Of a stretch of DNA of 64,000 nt, positions 22,316 through 32,800 are shown piece by piece. The DNA is from Ophiostoma sp. CBS 140.51. Lineage: Eukaryota > Ascomycota > Sordariomycetes > Ophiostomatales > Ophiostomataceae. Under the pieces are notes generated by a model that saw only the letters and a program-made list of their open reading frames with translations, did no database searches and was not told where the DNA came from. The position numbers and the translations under genes were made by a program. Numbering within the stretch: position 1 is the first letter of the stretch; each line of letters opens with the position of its first letter. The DNA lies in the NCBI GenBank assembly GCA_029298735.1, contig JANSLP010000041.1, forward strand, positions 105,140-169,139, read 5' to 3'.

Positions 22316-24115
22316 GGAGGCATTGGCATTGTTTTGCATAACAGACCGTATTGTGCTCTTGACGACTAATACCTTTCTTTTCAAAAACTATGTGCACACT
22401 CACCAAAACGAGTCATGCCCAGGGATGTGATGTCTTTGCAGTCAAGTATGAATATGAGATCTTCGCATGATATCTTCGGCACATGTCTTGGCAACCAGCT
22501 ACTGGGCAGTTGGAACTGCACGTTTTTGCACGGCACGGGATGGTGGTCTGTAAAACGATTTTACTGCAAATCTTTGACTGGTCGTTAATGTCAAGATAAG
22601 AAGACAAAAGCCTCACTTCTAAACATGCATTGTCCAGTCTCTTCTGTTCACATGGCTGGCCAGACTGTCATCGAACGAACGCCACAAAATTTTGCAATAT
22701 CGGGGCCAGTGGCAGCATCGCGGAACGAGTGAAGGAGCAGTATCGCCTTGTAAGGTAGGATACGCGGTTCACCTTTCAGCCCAGCTCGCTTAACAGGTGG
22801 AATTATCTGTCGTATCTCTTGGCTATTCTGTGGGAATTTGTGGCCTCTTTTTGTGAATGAGTCTCCTTTCCTTTCTTTTTATCAGATTTGTAAACCATTT
22901 ACAACAGCCCCCCTCCCCCCATGCGGCCACTAACACCCACCAACATTTAGCGGAGCTTACCCACAAGCGGCCCATACCATGACGGGGATTTAGGAGTAAC
23001 CCCATCCAGGGCAATTTAGGGCAGTCAGTGAGGAGCCGTTGAATGGGGTCTTTCGTGATCATCTACTCCCGTAGCTGGTGACACTGAAATGGTAGTGGCC
23101 GCGCGGCACTTGTGAATAAGGGGAGAAGGATGAGAAAAATAACAATGAGATAGGAAAGGTTTGAAAAAACAAAAGAAACGAAAGCGTGAAAAACGTGAAA
23201 AGCGCCATAAACTCGGCCGGAGCGCATCCTTCGGCTATGAAGGACGTCGAGTCGCGGAGGGTTGATGGTAGTTGACGGCCTTGGTCTCCGCACGAGACAC
23301 ACCTTGAGACTGTCCCAAGCCTTCAAAAATACTTATTCGGGACAAGAGTACTCGGACTGTTTTTCCATTTTGTTTGACACCAGAAACATGGCATCTTCCG
23401 TCATCGCGGGTGCTTGGCTTTGGGATCAACTGTAGTAGTGATCGGCAGGCCTTTACAGCAGTGCATTTTGATTGTTGGCCACTGTAAGTTTTGGTAGCCT
23501 CGCGGCGCTGTCGCGGACTTCACTCACATTCTTGGCACTTTTGAGCGAAGCTCGCCTGCTCCCCGAATGGTGTCATTGGGCTTGCCATAAAAGAGTGCAG
23601 TATCCATTATGTCGCCATCCAGCCAGGCAAAGGCGAGGCAAGAACGTGTCGGCAGGCAGGCAAAACCACCAACAAAAATACTAGGATGGGGGTGCGGAAT
23701 TTAAAAGTAAATAGAGCAAATCAATAGAGATTGGTAGCAGAAATGTCGGAATTACAAAATAAATGCCTGCAAAAGGAAACCAGGAAAATGGACCCCGACC
23801 TCGAACCCGACCGTACATACTGCACAAATGGAGCTGTACTGAGTAGATTGCACAGCTACACGACTGCAACTGTCCCGGGCAATCTGCAGCTGTCATGACT
23901 CGGTCATGTCATGACTTGGCCATGTCACGCACGCGATGTCTGTCGGTATAAGTTGATGGGCATGCACACTCCCCTTCCCACGGTTTTTTTTTTCTTACAT
24001 CCATGTGTCTGTGTCTGATTTGTCTGACCCTTCCGCATCTTTCTGGGTCTGACTGATCGGCGGCACTGCCTTCTTCTTCTTTTTTAAAAAATTTGTTTGC
24101 ATCTTCCTTCTCACC
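22316..24115. other. Intergenic stretch, thiolase 3' flank to MFS carrier promoter
   Basis: 1.8 kb with no supportable gene. Short open frames on both strands overlap one another and have no family features. The last 150 bp before the carrier ATG are T/C-rich, as in other promoters of this window. Confidence 0.6.
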
Positions 24116-26005
24116 ATGGCCGATCTTAAGGGGCTAACATCCACCAAGAATGATTTGGTCTACTCGTCCACGGCCGATGTTTCCTCTGACGATGAAGTGC
24201 GGCCGTCAGAGGGCAAGCGGACCTGGCGGTCTTTTTTCTGGTCGTGTAAGTCGACATCCTCTCAGATAATTCAAAATTATTCACTCACTGACTTTGTAGC
24301 CCTCGATGTCTCCAAGGAAGAGGCCTATTTCTTGACCAAACTCGACCTGACGCTCATTTCGGCATCGGCTCTTGGTGTCATGTGCCGGTACATTGACCAG
24401 GTCAACATCACCAATGCGTTCAACAGTGGCATGAAGGAAGACCTCAACCTCTACGGCAACCAGCTCAACTATGCCAACGCCATCTGGAGTGCTGCCTATG
24501 TCTTTGGCCAGGTGCCCTCCAACCTGCTGCTTACCCGTGTCAATGTACCCCTCTACATTGCCTTCCTCGAGTTTTCGTGGAGTGCTTTCACTTTCGCCCA
24601 CGCTGGCGTCAAGAACGTCAACCAGCTCTACTGTTTCCGGTTCTTCGTTGGCCTCTTTGAGGCCGGTCACTTCCCTGCCGTCATGTACATTGCCTCGAGT
24701 TACTACAAACCACATGAACTGGCCCGGCGCAACTCGTTGATCCAAGTGTTTACGTCTGTCGGCCCTCTGTTCTCTGGTTTCTTGATGGCTGCCGTCTACG
24801 CAGGACTCAACGGTGTCAACGGCATTGCCGGTTGGCGCTGGATGTACATTATCTGCGGTGCCATCTCGGTCCCCTGCGCCCTGTGGACGGCCGTGGCGAT
24901 GCCGCAGCTGCCTTCGAGAGCCAAGGCCAATTGGATCTTTACCGAAAAGGAGGCACAGCTGGCCCGCGCACGCATGCCCACGGAAAAGAAGCCCCTGACC
25001 GGCCTGTTCAAGTGGAAGGACATCAAGCGGTGGCACAAGACATGGCACGCGTATTTGTGTAAGTCTTCGACCTTGCTTCAGCTTATTTCCCTGTTTGCGT
25101 CCGATCTGTATCACAGCTAACTCGATACCAGTCCCTCTCTTTTTCACTTTCCTTTCCCAGTGGGGCCAGGCCGGCGGTTCCAGTAAGTTTCTCTGTTGTC
25201 CTACGTTTCCTTCTCGATCTGTACTTCGTCGTACTAACAACCGCAGTGATCTTCTGGGTCAAGAGCTACAATGTCACCGGAAAGCCTCTCGTCTTTTCCG
25301 TCGCAGAAATCAACATCATCCCTCTTGGTGTAAGTAGTACACCATCACATATTTTATTACTCATCACTAACATTTTAGATCAACCTCCTTACCATCTTCT
25401 TCACCCTCACGAGCTCCTGGATCTCCGACAGTCTGCCCAAGTCCCAACGCTGGCCGGGTATGCTCTTTGCCAGTGTCATGGCCATCATCTTCCCCATTGC
25501 CTTGGCATCAACGCCCGTCCATCCCACGCACATTGCCTCCCGCTGGGTCCTCTACTACTTGACATCCTTGGCCGGAACTTGTGCTGCCATCACCTGGACA
25601 TGGGTCAACGAAGTCAACCGCGACGATCCCGAGAAACGGGCTTACATTTCTGCCATGGTACGTTTTTGTCTTGTCCTCGCTTCGCTCGAGAGCGGTCGGC
25701 GGTGTCTACCGTTCTGGCCTCCATTCGGTCGTCCAATCACTAATACTGATGTGCACTTCTAGATGAACGCCTTTGCCTACATCTTCACCGCTTGGGTCCC
25801 CATCTTCACCTTCCCCACCAGCAAACAGCCGTATATTGTCACAGGCAACTACATTACGGCCGGCTTTGGCGCCGGCGGTGCTCTGACCGTCCTCACCATG
25901 CGCTGGTTCCACAACCGCGACGTGGCGCGCAAGGAACAGGCAGCCGGCACGGTCGTCGAGGATGTGGAGGCGCCGTCGTCGTCGATTGTGGGAGAGAAGT
26001 ATTAG
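24116..26005 (+). CDS. MFS transporter, Liz1/Dal5 (anion:cation symporter) type
   Basis: Six exons, 24116-24245, 24300-25058, 25132-25182, 25247-25329, 25379-25657 and 25763-26005, give 514 residues. Introns are 49-105 bp. A hydrophilic N-terminus precedes the family block LTKLDLTLISASALGVMCRYIDQVNITNAFNSGM, followed by QVPSNLLL, the RFFVGLFEAGHFPAVMYI helix and GWRWMYIICGAIS. This is the pattern of the fungal allantoate/pantothenate/vitamin carrier group. Two very short exons (51 and 83 bp) lie in the middle loop region and rest on good GTAAGT donors. The likely role is plasma-membrane uptake of a carboxylate or vitamin. Substrate unknown. The gene looks intact, in contrast to its two downstream neighbours. 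Confidence 0.9.
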
Positions 26006-26250
26006 AGGGAGGTGTGAACGAAAATAAATTAGTGCCTGTAGCTATCGTCGTAACCAATCTTCCAATGTATCACAATCGTTCCCTTGCTACATGTCGTCCA
26101 TGGCCTGGACAAACAAGATCTGTTCATGTTCGCCAATGTCGTACAAATTCATTTCACTGAAAAGTGAAGGCGGCGGGCTGGCGAGCCAGCCTGTAGTTGG
26201 TGGAGGTAGCGTGGCCACAGCAGCCGTCGCAGTCGTCGCAGTCGACGTTG

Positions 26251-28066
26251 TCACCGCCCTGACTCCGTAGTATTACATCGCCCGTGCCGGACTTCCTTTC
26301 TGCACCTCTTTCCCTCTGTGGTTTGTGGTGAACACGACGACAGTGACGCCTGCTCAATCAACTCCTTACATTCTTCGAGTACATGCTCCGACGGTGTTGG
26401 ATCTGGGTGCATGGTCTCGCTTCTCGCCAGAGACGTCTCATAGTCCCAGACTTCACACTCTTGTGAGCCATGTTGCCGATACTGTCCGGCCAAGTGCCTT
26501 TCGTCGAACAAATGGATGGCAGCTGGGAGTGCAACTGCGTCCGTTGAATGATACTGGTACAGCCGCCGGACGTGCACCGCCAAGTTCAGGACATACCGCC
26601 AATTGGGTCCAATGTTGGCCATGGTCTCGGGATTGACGCGTATTTGGCCGCAGGCTCGGTCGGCCGTTTCTGCTTCGATACTCCACAAAAACGGCAGCTG
26701 AATAGCACAGACACAGTACAGAGCAAACCCAACGAAGCCAGACCTTCGAAAAGCATCGTCCGGATGGCGGGTCAGAACTTGCTATGCCAACATGGAAATG
26801 TGACCGGCATGTTCATATGCCATTTGCGCGGACAGTCGCTGGCTGTAAAGGTTGGCCAGCCCAGACAAAGAGGATGAGGAGGGTCGAAGGGAAAATAGAG
26901 GTACCACTGACGCATGCAAAGCACATACGCACTGGTGATAGATGATGTGTAGGATAAGAAGTGCCGAGCGGAGACGGTCATCGTTCTCGGTACTGTTGTC
27001 AGCTAGTACGGTCGCAAAACACCCCCGGTAGCCCGGCCCTCCATTGCCTCAGTCGTGCATCCAGCTGGTTCACTGTCGTCAGCGTGGCCGCCGGATCTTG
27101 CGTCGTGTCGCGAATCAACTTGTACACGGCCTACCAGAGAGCCGTTATACGTACAACTTCGGCAAAAATACTCGGTGTGCGGACATCATCTTTTAATGTG
27201 AGAGTCGGTGTATTGTCGTCGAGGGCTCCTGCCTCAAACTGGTCTTCTCGGCACGGTAACCAGACCTTGGCTATTGTTGCATCCGAAAAGCTTGCTGTCG
27301 GTTCCGATACGTACTGGTTGATCACGTAGGCAGCCCAGAACCGTCGGTTGCTGAGCTCCGTCGATAAGCCGCTGCCGCCCGTTGTAGACTTTGTTGATAA
27401 TGATGTGAGTCGTAGGTGTATCAAAACATTCCCCTCGTGTACCAGTGCCCGCTTCCAGTCACCGTGGCCGTACCAGAAGAGGCACAGATTTGTAAACGAG
27501 ACTACCTTGGCCTCATCGGCGAGCTCTGCTTCACTAAAAAGAAGACGGGCTGCCTGCTCGGCCCATTCTCGACTGAATTCATTGTCTCGGAACGCAGTGG
27601 CCTTGTCGGACGTCTGGTAGAAGCTAGACGCCAACGCGCAGATGCTGAGGATCAGGTGCGGTTGTGCGCGTTTCCCATTGAAGTCGTTGATTAATGAAGT
27701 GCGGTGGACGAGAAGCGATGAGCTGTAGAGGCACGAGCAGAAGGTATCAATGAGCTTGAGCACCAAACCCGACGGGATGCCAATGTACGAGCTATCGGAC
27801 ACCGTAGATGGGATGTTGGCGATCGGTGCCGCGAGGGGAGGCAGCGATATGCGTCTAGCATGTGTATAATGTGTATAATGCGTGCGGGCCACTGACGAGT
27901 CCGACCACGAGCAAGCCCGATTTAGCCGTTTGCACCACTCGCATGTCGGCTTGGCGCCGATACACCGTAATTTTTGTGCGTTGCACTGATGACAAGCATC
28001 TGTCAACGACCAGACAGTAAGTGTATAGAGATACAAAGATACACAAAGTTTGCATCCAAGCTCCAT
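26251..28066 (-). pseudogene. Degenerate Zn2Cys6 transcription factor
   Basis: An intact 311-codon frame from ATG 28066 to a TAG at 27131-27133 carries the zinc cluster ACHQCNAQKLRC...CEWCKRLNRAC and the start of a fungal-specific TF domain (RRFWAAYVINQYVSEP). Homologous-looking sequence continues beyond the stop. The same frame reads AVYKLIRD directly after the TAG. A one-base shift then lies in a five-G run (27026-27030 region). The new frame reads HQCVCALHASVVPLFS and SGFVGFALYCVCAIQLPF, interrupted by a second TAG near 26780, and ends at 26251. Introns cannot easily remove these lesions: the only local GT-AG options are 24-30 nt. A 45-nt in-frame intron just before the zinc cluster is possible. 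A truncated protein could still be made. Confidence 0.72.
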
Positions 28067-28718
28067 CCCAGCTACGTTGACATACGATCTATAATCTACA
28101 TTCGGGATACTAATAGTGATGCCGACTTGGGTTTCCCGACGCTAACGCATGACAGCCATCCACAGATAAGACATCTTGGGTTATATTGGTTGACACAACG
28201 TGGATTTTGGATCTAGGCTTGGTACTAGACCCGAAGTGCAAATGGCATTGACCACGCGAGTATTCCCGGGGTCTATTAGAGTGCGTGATTTCGATCAAAA
28301 TAATTGAAGATGGTCAGTAAGAAGATTGTATTGATTGGAAGACGAAAATATGAGTCTAGATCGCGTTTTCTAGGTCTTGTTTGGGCTCGTATCAACTTCC
28401 ATGTTCGTATCAACACAGCCTTCCGTCGCATCGTAGATGGTCAAATATACCGAATGTTCGGCAAACTAGTGCATCGACCGAATCAACACGAAGCAAAGAT
28501 ATCTTGTTTCTCAGTCAATAATCCGTATCTATAAGGGAGGCTTTGTGCTTATCAGATTCTCCTGTCTTTGTTACGATAGACGACAAGCCAGGAGAGATAC
28601 CATCATGAGATACCACGAGCAAGTAGTTTGATATCAATGAGCCCGACTCGAACACCACCACTTACACCATCGTTCACAACGCCAAGTCACTAAGTCAAGA
28701 AGTCAACAAGACAACACC
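28067..28718. other. Intergenic region between the two degenerate genes
   Basis: 652 bp separate the divergent start codons. A/T-rich with scattered short palindromes. No coding signal. Confidence 0.55.
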
Positions 28719-29863
28719 ATGTCGACAACAAAGACCACGATAGTAACTAACACCACTGTGAACAAGGCTCCCGAGCAACAATATGTCGTCTTCCACGGTG
28801 CCAGGGGCGAGGGCAAGAGGCCCATTCCGTCAGGCAGCCAGATGAAGAAGACGTTTAAGAGCATCTCGCAAATCGACTTTGCCAAAATGCACGGCTCGCT
28901 CAAGGACCGGCAGGCACTCGCCGCTCAAGTCAAATCTGCTTTCACTAAGTGTGGCTTCCTGTATGCCTGCAACCATGGCATTTCCGAAGAGCTTCAAGCA
29001 CAAGTACTGGATGTCATGAAGGCCTTCTTTGCCTTGCCGACCGAAGAGAAGGTCAAGATCCACATCAACAACTCACCCGAGATCAAGGGCTACGAATGCT
29101 TGTTTGAGACTAAGCTCAACACGCGCACGCGCGGCGACATGAAGGAGGCACTCAATTTTGGTGACGACCCGACAGAGCCCGAGCGGAACTGTCCGCCTGA
29201 CTTCGACCTGTCTTACTATCCAGGCAAAAGTACCGTGCCCATCAACCAGTGGCCGGCCCAGCCCGCCAATTTTCGCGACGTGCTCTACCAGTACCACGCT
29301 GCCGTCATGGCCTTCTCGCGCCAGCTTTTGCATATTGTGGCACTTGCCCTGGACTTGGATGAGGACTTCTTTGACACTTTGACCGTCTTTCCCATGGCTG
29401 GTCTGCGCCCTCTCTACTATCCACCCCAGGAGCTCGCTGAAGACATTGGCATCGGTGCTCACGCCGGCTACTCGTGGTTCACTGTCGTCAACCAGCTGGC
29501 CTTTGCCTCGTCTCCAATCACTGGCCCTCTCGCTCTCGAGGTCCTCAACGCCAACGGCCACTGGGTCGGTGCAACACTTTGGTCGTCAATGTCGGCGATT
29601 TCTTGGGGCCCGCCACCAACTCGGTGTTTGTCTCGACCGTCCATCATGCGGTTAATAAGGGTGCTGGCACTGCCCGCTACAGTCTACCCTTCTTCTTCAG
29701 TCCCAGCCACGATGCCCTCGTCGACATCGTGCCAACTTGCTGGAGCGAAGAGCGGCCCAAGACGGCGGAGCCCATACTGGCGGGCGTTTGGCAGCGGGAG
29801 CGGCTGTACCGGTCGCGGTACAAGCACCCGACGGCCGTGGCGGCAAGAGGGGCGAAGCAATGA
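28719..29863 (+). pseudogene. 2-oxoglutarate/Fe(II) oxygenase (isopenicillin-N-synthase-like), frameshifted
   Basis: ATG 28719 opens a frame with the N-terminal DIOX_N block (AFTKCGFLYACNHGI) and the core strand LYYPPQ. At residues 248-250 the iron-binding H-x-D motif reads H-A-G (GGC at 29466-29468). After LEVLNANGHWVG, about 29566-29578, the family sequence jumps to another frame. From there it reads VVNVGDFLGPATNSVFVSTVHHAVN and RYSLPFFFSPSHDA, and ends at a TGA at 29861-29863. About five conserved residues are missing at the jump, consistent with a small 3n+1 deletion. Uncorrected, the first frame runs to 29885 as an unrelated Ser/Arg-rich tail. The second His and the 2-oxoglutarate Arg survive only in the shifted frame. 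Intact members oxidise small molecules, often in secondary metabolism. Confidence 0.8.
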
Positions 29864-32800
29864 GATGTTGGACACACGTAAATGATGCTGGAGTTTGCCT
29901 CTCGAGCCTTTGTTAATCTAGAAGCAAGAAACTAGATAGGAGGAAATTAAAGGGGCGAATTGTGTTGGTAAAACGAAAAAATAAAAGTATGACTAGTCAC
30001 TCAACCACAAATAGATACAGTTGCATGGAGGCACACACGCTGACACGCAAACACCCTCACAGAAAAGGTTATTCCAGTTGACAGCACCGACAGCCCTTTG
30101 ATCGGCGTCCGACGCAACGCAACAAGTGTGCTCCGTAATTTTAAACCTGGCAGCACGAGGGACATGCGATTTTATCCAGGTTCCCCCATCCTTCCAGCAA
30201 ATTCTCGGCTCGTGACAGTTGATGTGGAGAATACAAAGAGACTTTAGAGACTTGGAGAAACAGTTTAAATCAAAAAGAGAAGAAGTTGCGAGGGCAGGCT
30301 GCAGGACAAGACTGGGCGGCACTGCAGGTCGAAGAGGAAAAAGGAGGGAAATAGCATCAGCTTCAAGATCAGGTCCAGATAGACTTTCTCCCCTCCCTGC
30401 GTGCGGCCCGTCGCTTGTGGAGGCAAATAACACGCTGCACAACCGTTCATCATTGAGCTGAGAGTGGCGTGCACGACTCGAATGTATCCTCAGCTTGTCT
30501 TGTATTTTTATTTTGAATTTTGAACTTATCGACTGTTCCTTCTCGTCGATTGCTTTCTATTGCCCCCATTCATGACAGCCAACAGCACATCCGTACACGA
30601 CCTGCAAAACACCGAACTTTTGAGTTTCTTTCATCTCCCCGGGACAATAAAGTACTCGACCGCATGGCCGACGCACATGCTTAAAGTTGTGTTTTCTTCT
30701 CGGCTTCCTCGAAGGATCGGCCATGTCTTTCCTCATTGCTCGAAATATTGATTTATAGTGGCATCGCGTCGACTGTTTTCTTTTGTTCTCACTAACCTTT
30801 TTCCTTTCTTTTTGCTTCCCGTCATCACACTCGTATCTGCATCTCTGGGCGTGCGTAAGTACCTGTATCGACTTGCATTCCTGGCTGTCGTTTTCTTTGT
30901 CTTTTACTGGTTTTACTTCGAAGACTCTGTGCCCCTTCCTATTTTGTCCATTTCGGTGCTGTTTCCGCTTATTCTCCGCCTATGAGAGCGCCGCCAATGC
31001 CCAATGCCCACAGTTGCCCACAAAATCCACAACGCTTGTCTCCAGCGCCTGTTTTCTTCTTTCCTCTGTCACCCTCCCCACCAGCGCGCCTGAACGCTCC
31101 TCCTCCATTAAACCTATCTGGGGACTAGCGGCGGGCCACCTTTCCTTTCCCCGCATGCATCGCCGAGGCCCAACCAAACAACACAGGAGGGAAAAGCAGC
31201 AAAGAATATTAAATCTGGGGAATGCTGGCCCGTGATTGTCGCTTCTTTTGGGCGGACTCCAGAATGGTCTGCACCAACCGCCAGGGCAAGGGCCTGTTCT
31301 TGTTCCTGGCGCTGGTTCCGGGCGCCACCAAAAATTCAAAATACGCCACCTGCGTAACGGCCGATCGAGCGCCCAGCGCCCAACGACCAGCCAAGGAAAG
31401 AACCCCCCTCGCAACTTCCTTGGATGTTCTTCCAGCAGCAATGTCTTGGACAACCCGCCCGTTCGCCATCCGCCGTCCGCCATTGCCCGCCTCCCGTCCA
31501 TCGTCCCTGCCCGCTATATTTTTAGTTAAACGAAAATCTATTCTGGCAGCTTGTGCCTGTCCATCATGAAGATCCCAGCGTGTCGATCGATTGGCAATGG
31601 CATCGAGAACATGATCAATTGGCACAAATATCGTGAAATCAGATAAAGGCAATGCTCTCGATTGACTTCAAACAGTTTTGATGCTCAACTGTTCCCGTCA
31701 CAAGCGAATTTCTTCAACTCACACCCCATTCACCGAGCCACTCACACTCTTCCCTTCAGCCACTTCGTGTTTTGGTCTGCACTCGGTCTCTGTTAGTTTC
31801 TTTTTTCTCGAGGCTTTCTGACCTTTCTGACGCGCTGTATTTGCTTTTTTCTGCTTCTGTGTTATGTTTGTTGCGAACTTGCTTTCCTTTTTCTGGGCTC
31901 TTCCCGGCGTGTCCTTTGTCCTTGTGGCGCCTCCTTCCTCCCCCGGCCGGCTTTCCGGCCCCAACCCTCCTTCTTTTTTAAGAGGAAACCTTCACGAAGC
32001 AAAAAAGAACCCGGCCCCAAGCATGTGAAAGACACACCAAAACAAACAAAAATTCAACGCATTGGCTAGTCCACCCCCGCTTTTCATAACCAAATGAGGC
32101 TTGAGGTTGCAACGCTACCCGTCCAGTACAGGACAATGGCACCGACTGGGGTAACAAGAAAGGATGGGGCGACTAAAAGCTTATGCGGCACGGTTCTTTT
32201 CTTTTCTTTTGTCTTTCCTTTCCTCCTCCACGATGTCCTTTTCTTTTTTCTCAATATCCTCACACCCCTTCAAACTACCCGAGTCATTTGCTTCTGGCCA
32301 CTAATGCAGGCGGAATTATTTTGAGAATTGCGGAGGGCAGTCCGACATAGAACGAGAGGGGGGGTGTGGCCCAATTCCCAGTTTGGGGAACCATGGGCAC
32401 ACCATCTTAGGACTGAACCTTGCGTCACAGCGTAACAAAAGCAACCTTCATCCCAACCTCAATCTCCAAAAAGAGACCAAATACAAAAACATGTCAGAGC
32501 ATGCACACCAAAAGCTTCAAAAAGGCCACGGAAAAAGGCGGCGCAGGTCCTGGATAGGGCAGAAGGACAGCAAAAGTACCTTCAGAACAACGAAATGCAT
32601 TGGTGGCCGGGCAAGGGGTGGGAGGGATAAACAGGGGAAAGGCGCAAGGGGAATTCTTACTCTCAGTATCTCAGTTCTCACTCAAAATTCTCTTTTTGAC
32701 TGTCGGCCAACTCAGTGGCCAATGCCTTCCTTATTTCTCCTGGCGTCCATTTTAAGAGTGCCCCTACTGGAAGCCGGCTCGATTGTTCCCGAAATAAAAA

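Noticed and set aside
27134..27157. 24-nt GTACGT...GGTAG interval that would remove the first TAG of the degenerate regulator
   Set aside because: Too short for known fungal spliceosomal introns, and it would delete the conserved RITALW segment.
28640..28665. Box-B-like GTTCGAGTC on the minus strand
   Set aside because: The flanking bases cannot form a T-stem and no cloverleaf can be built.
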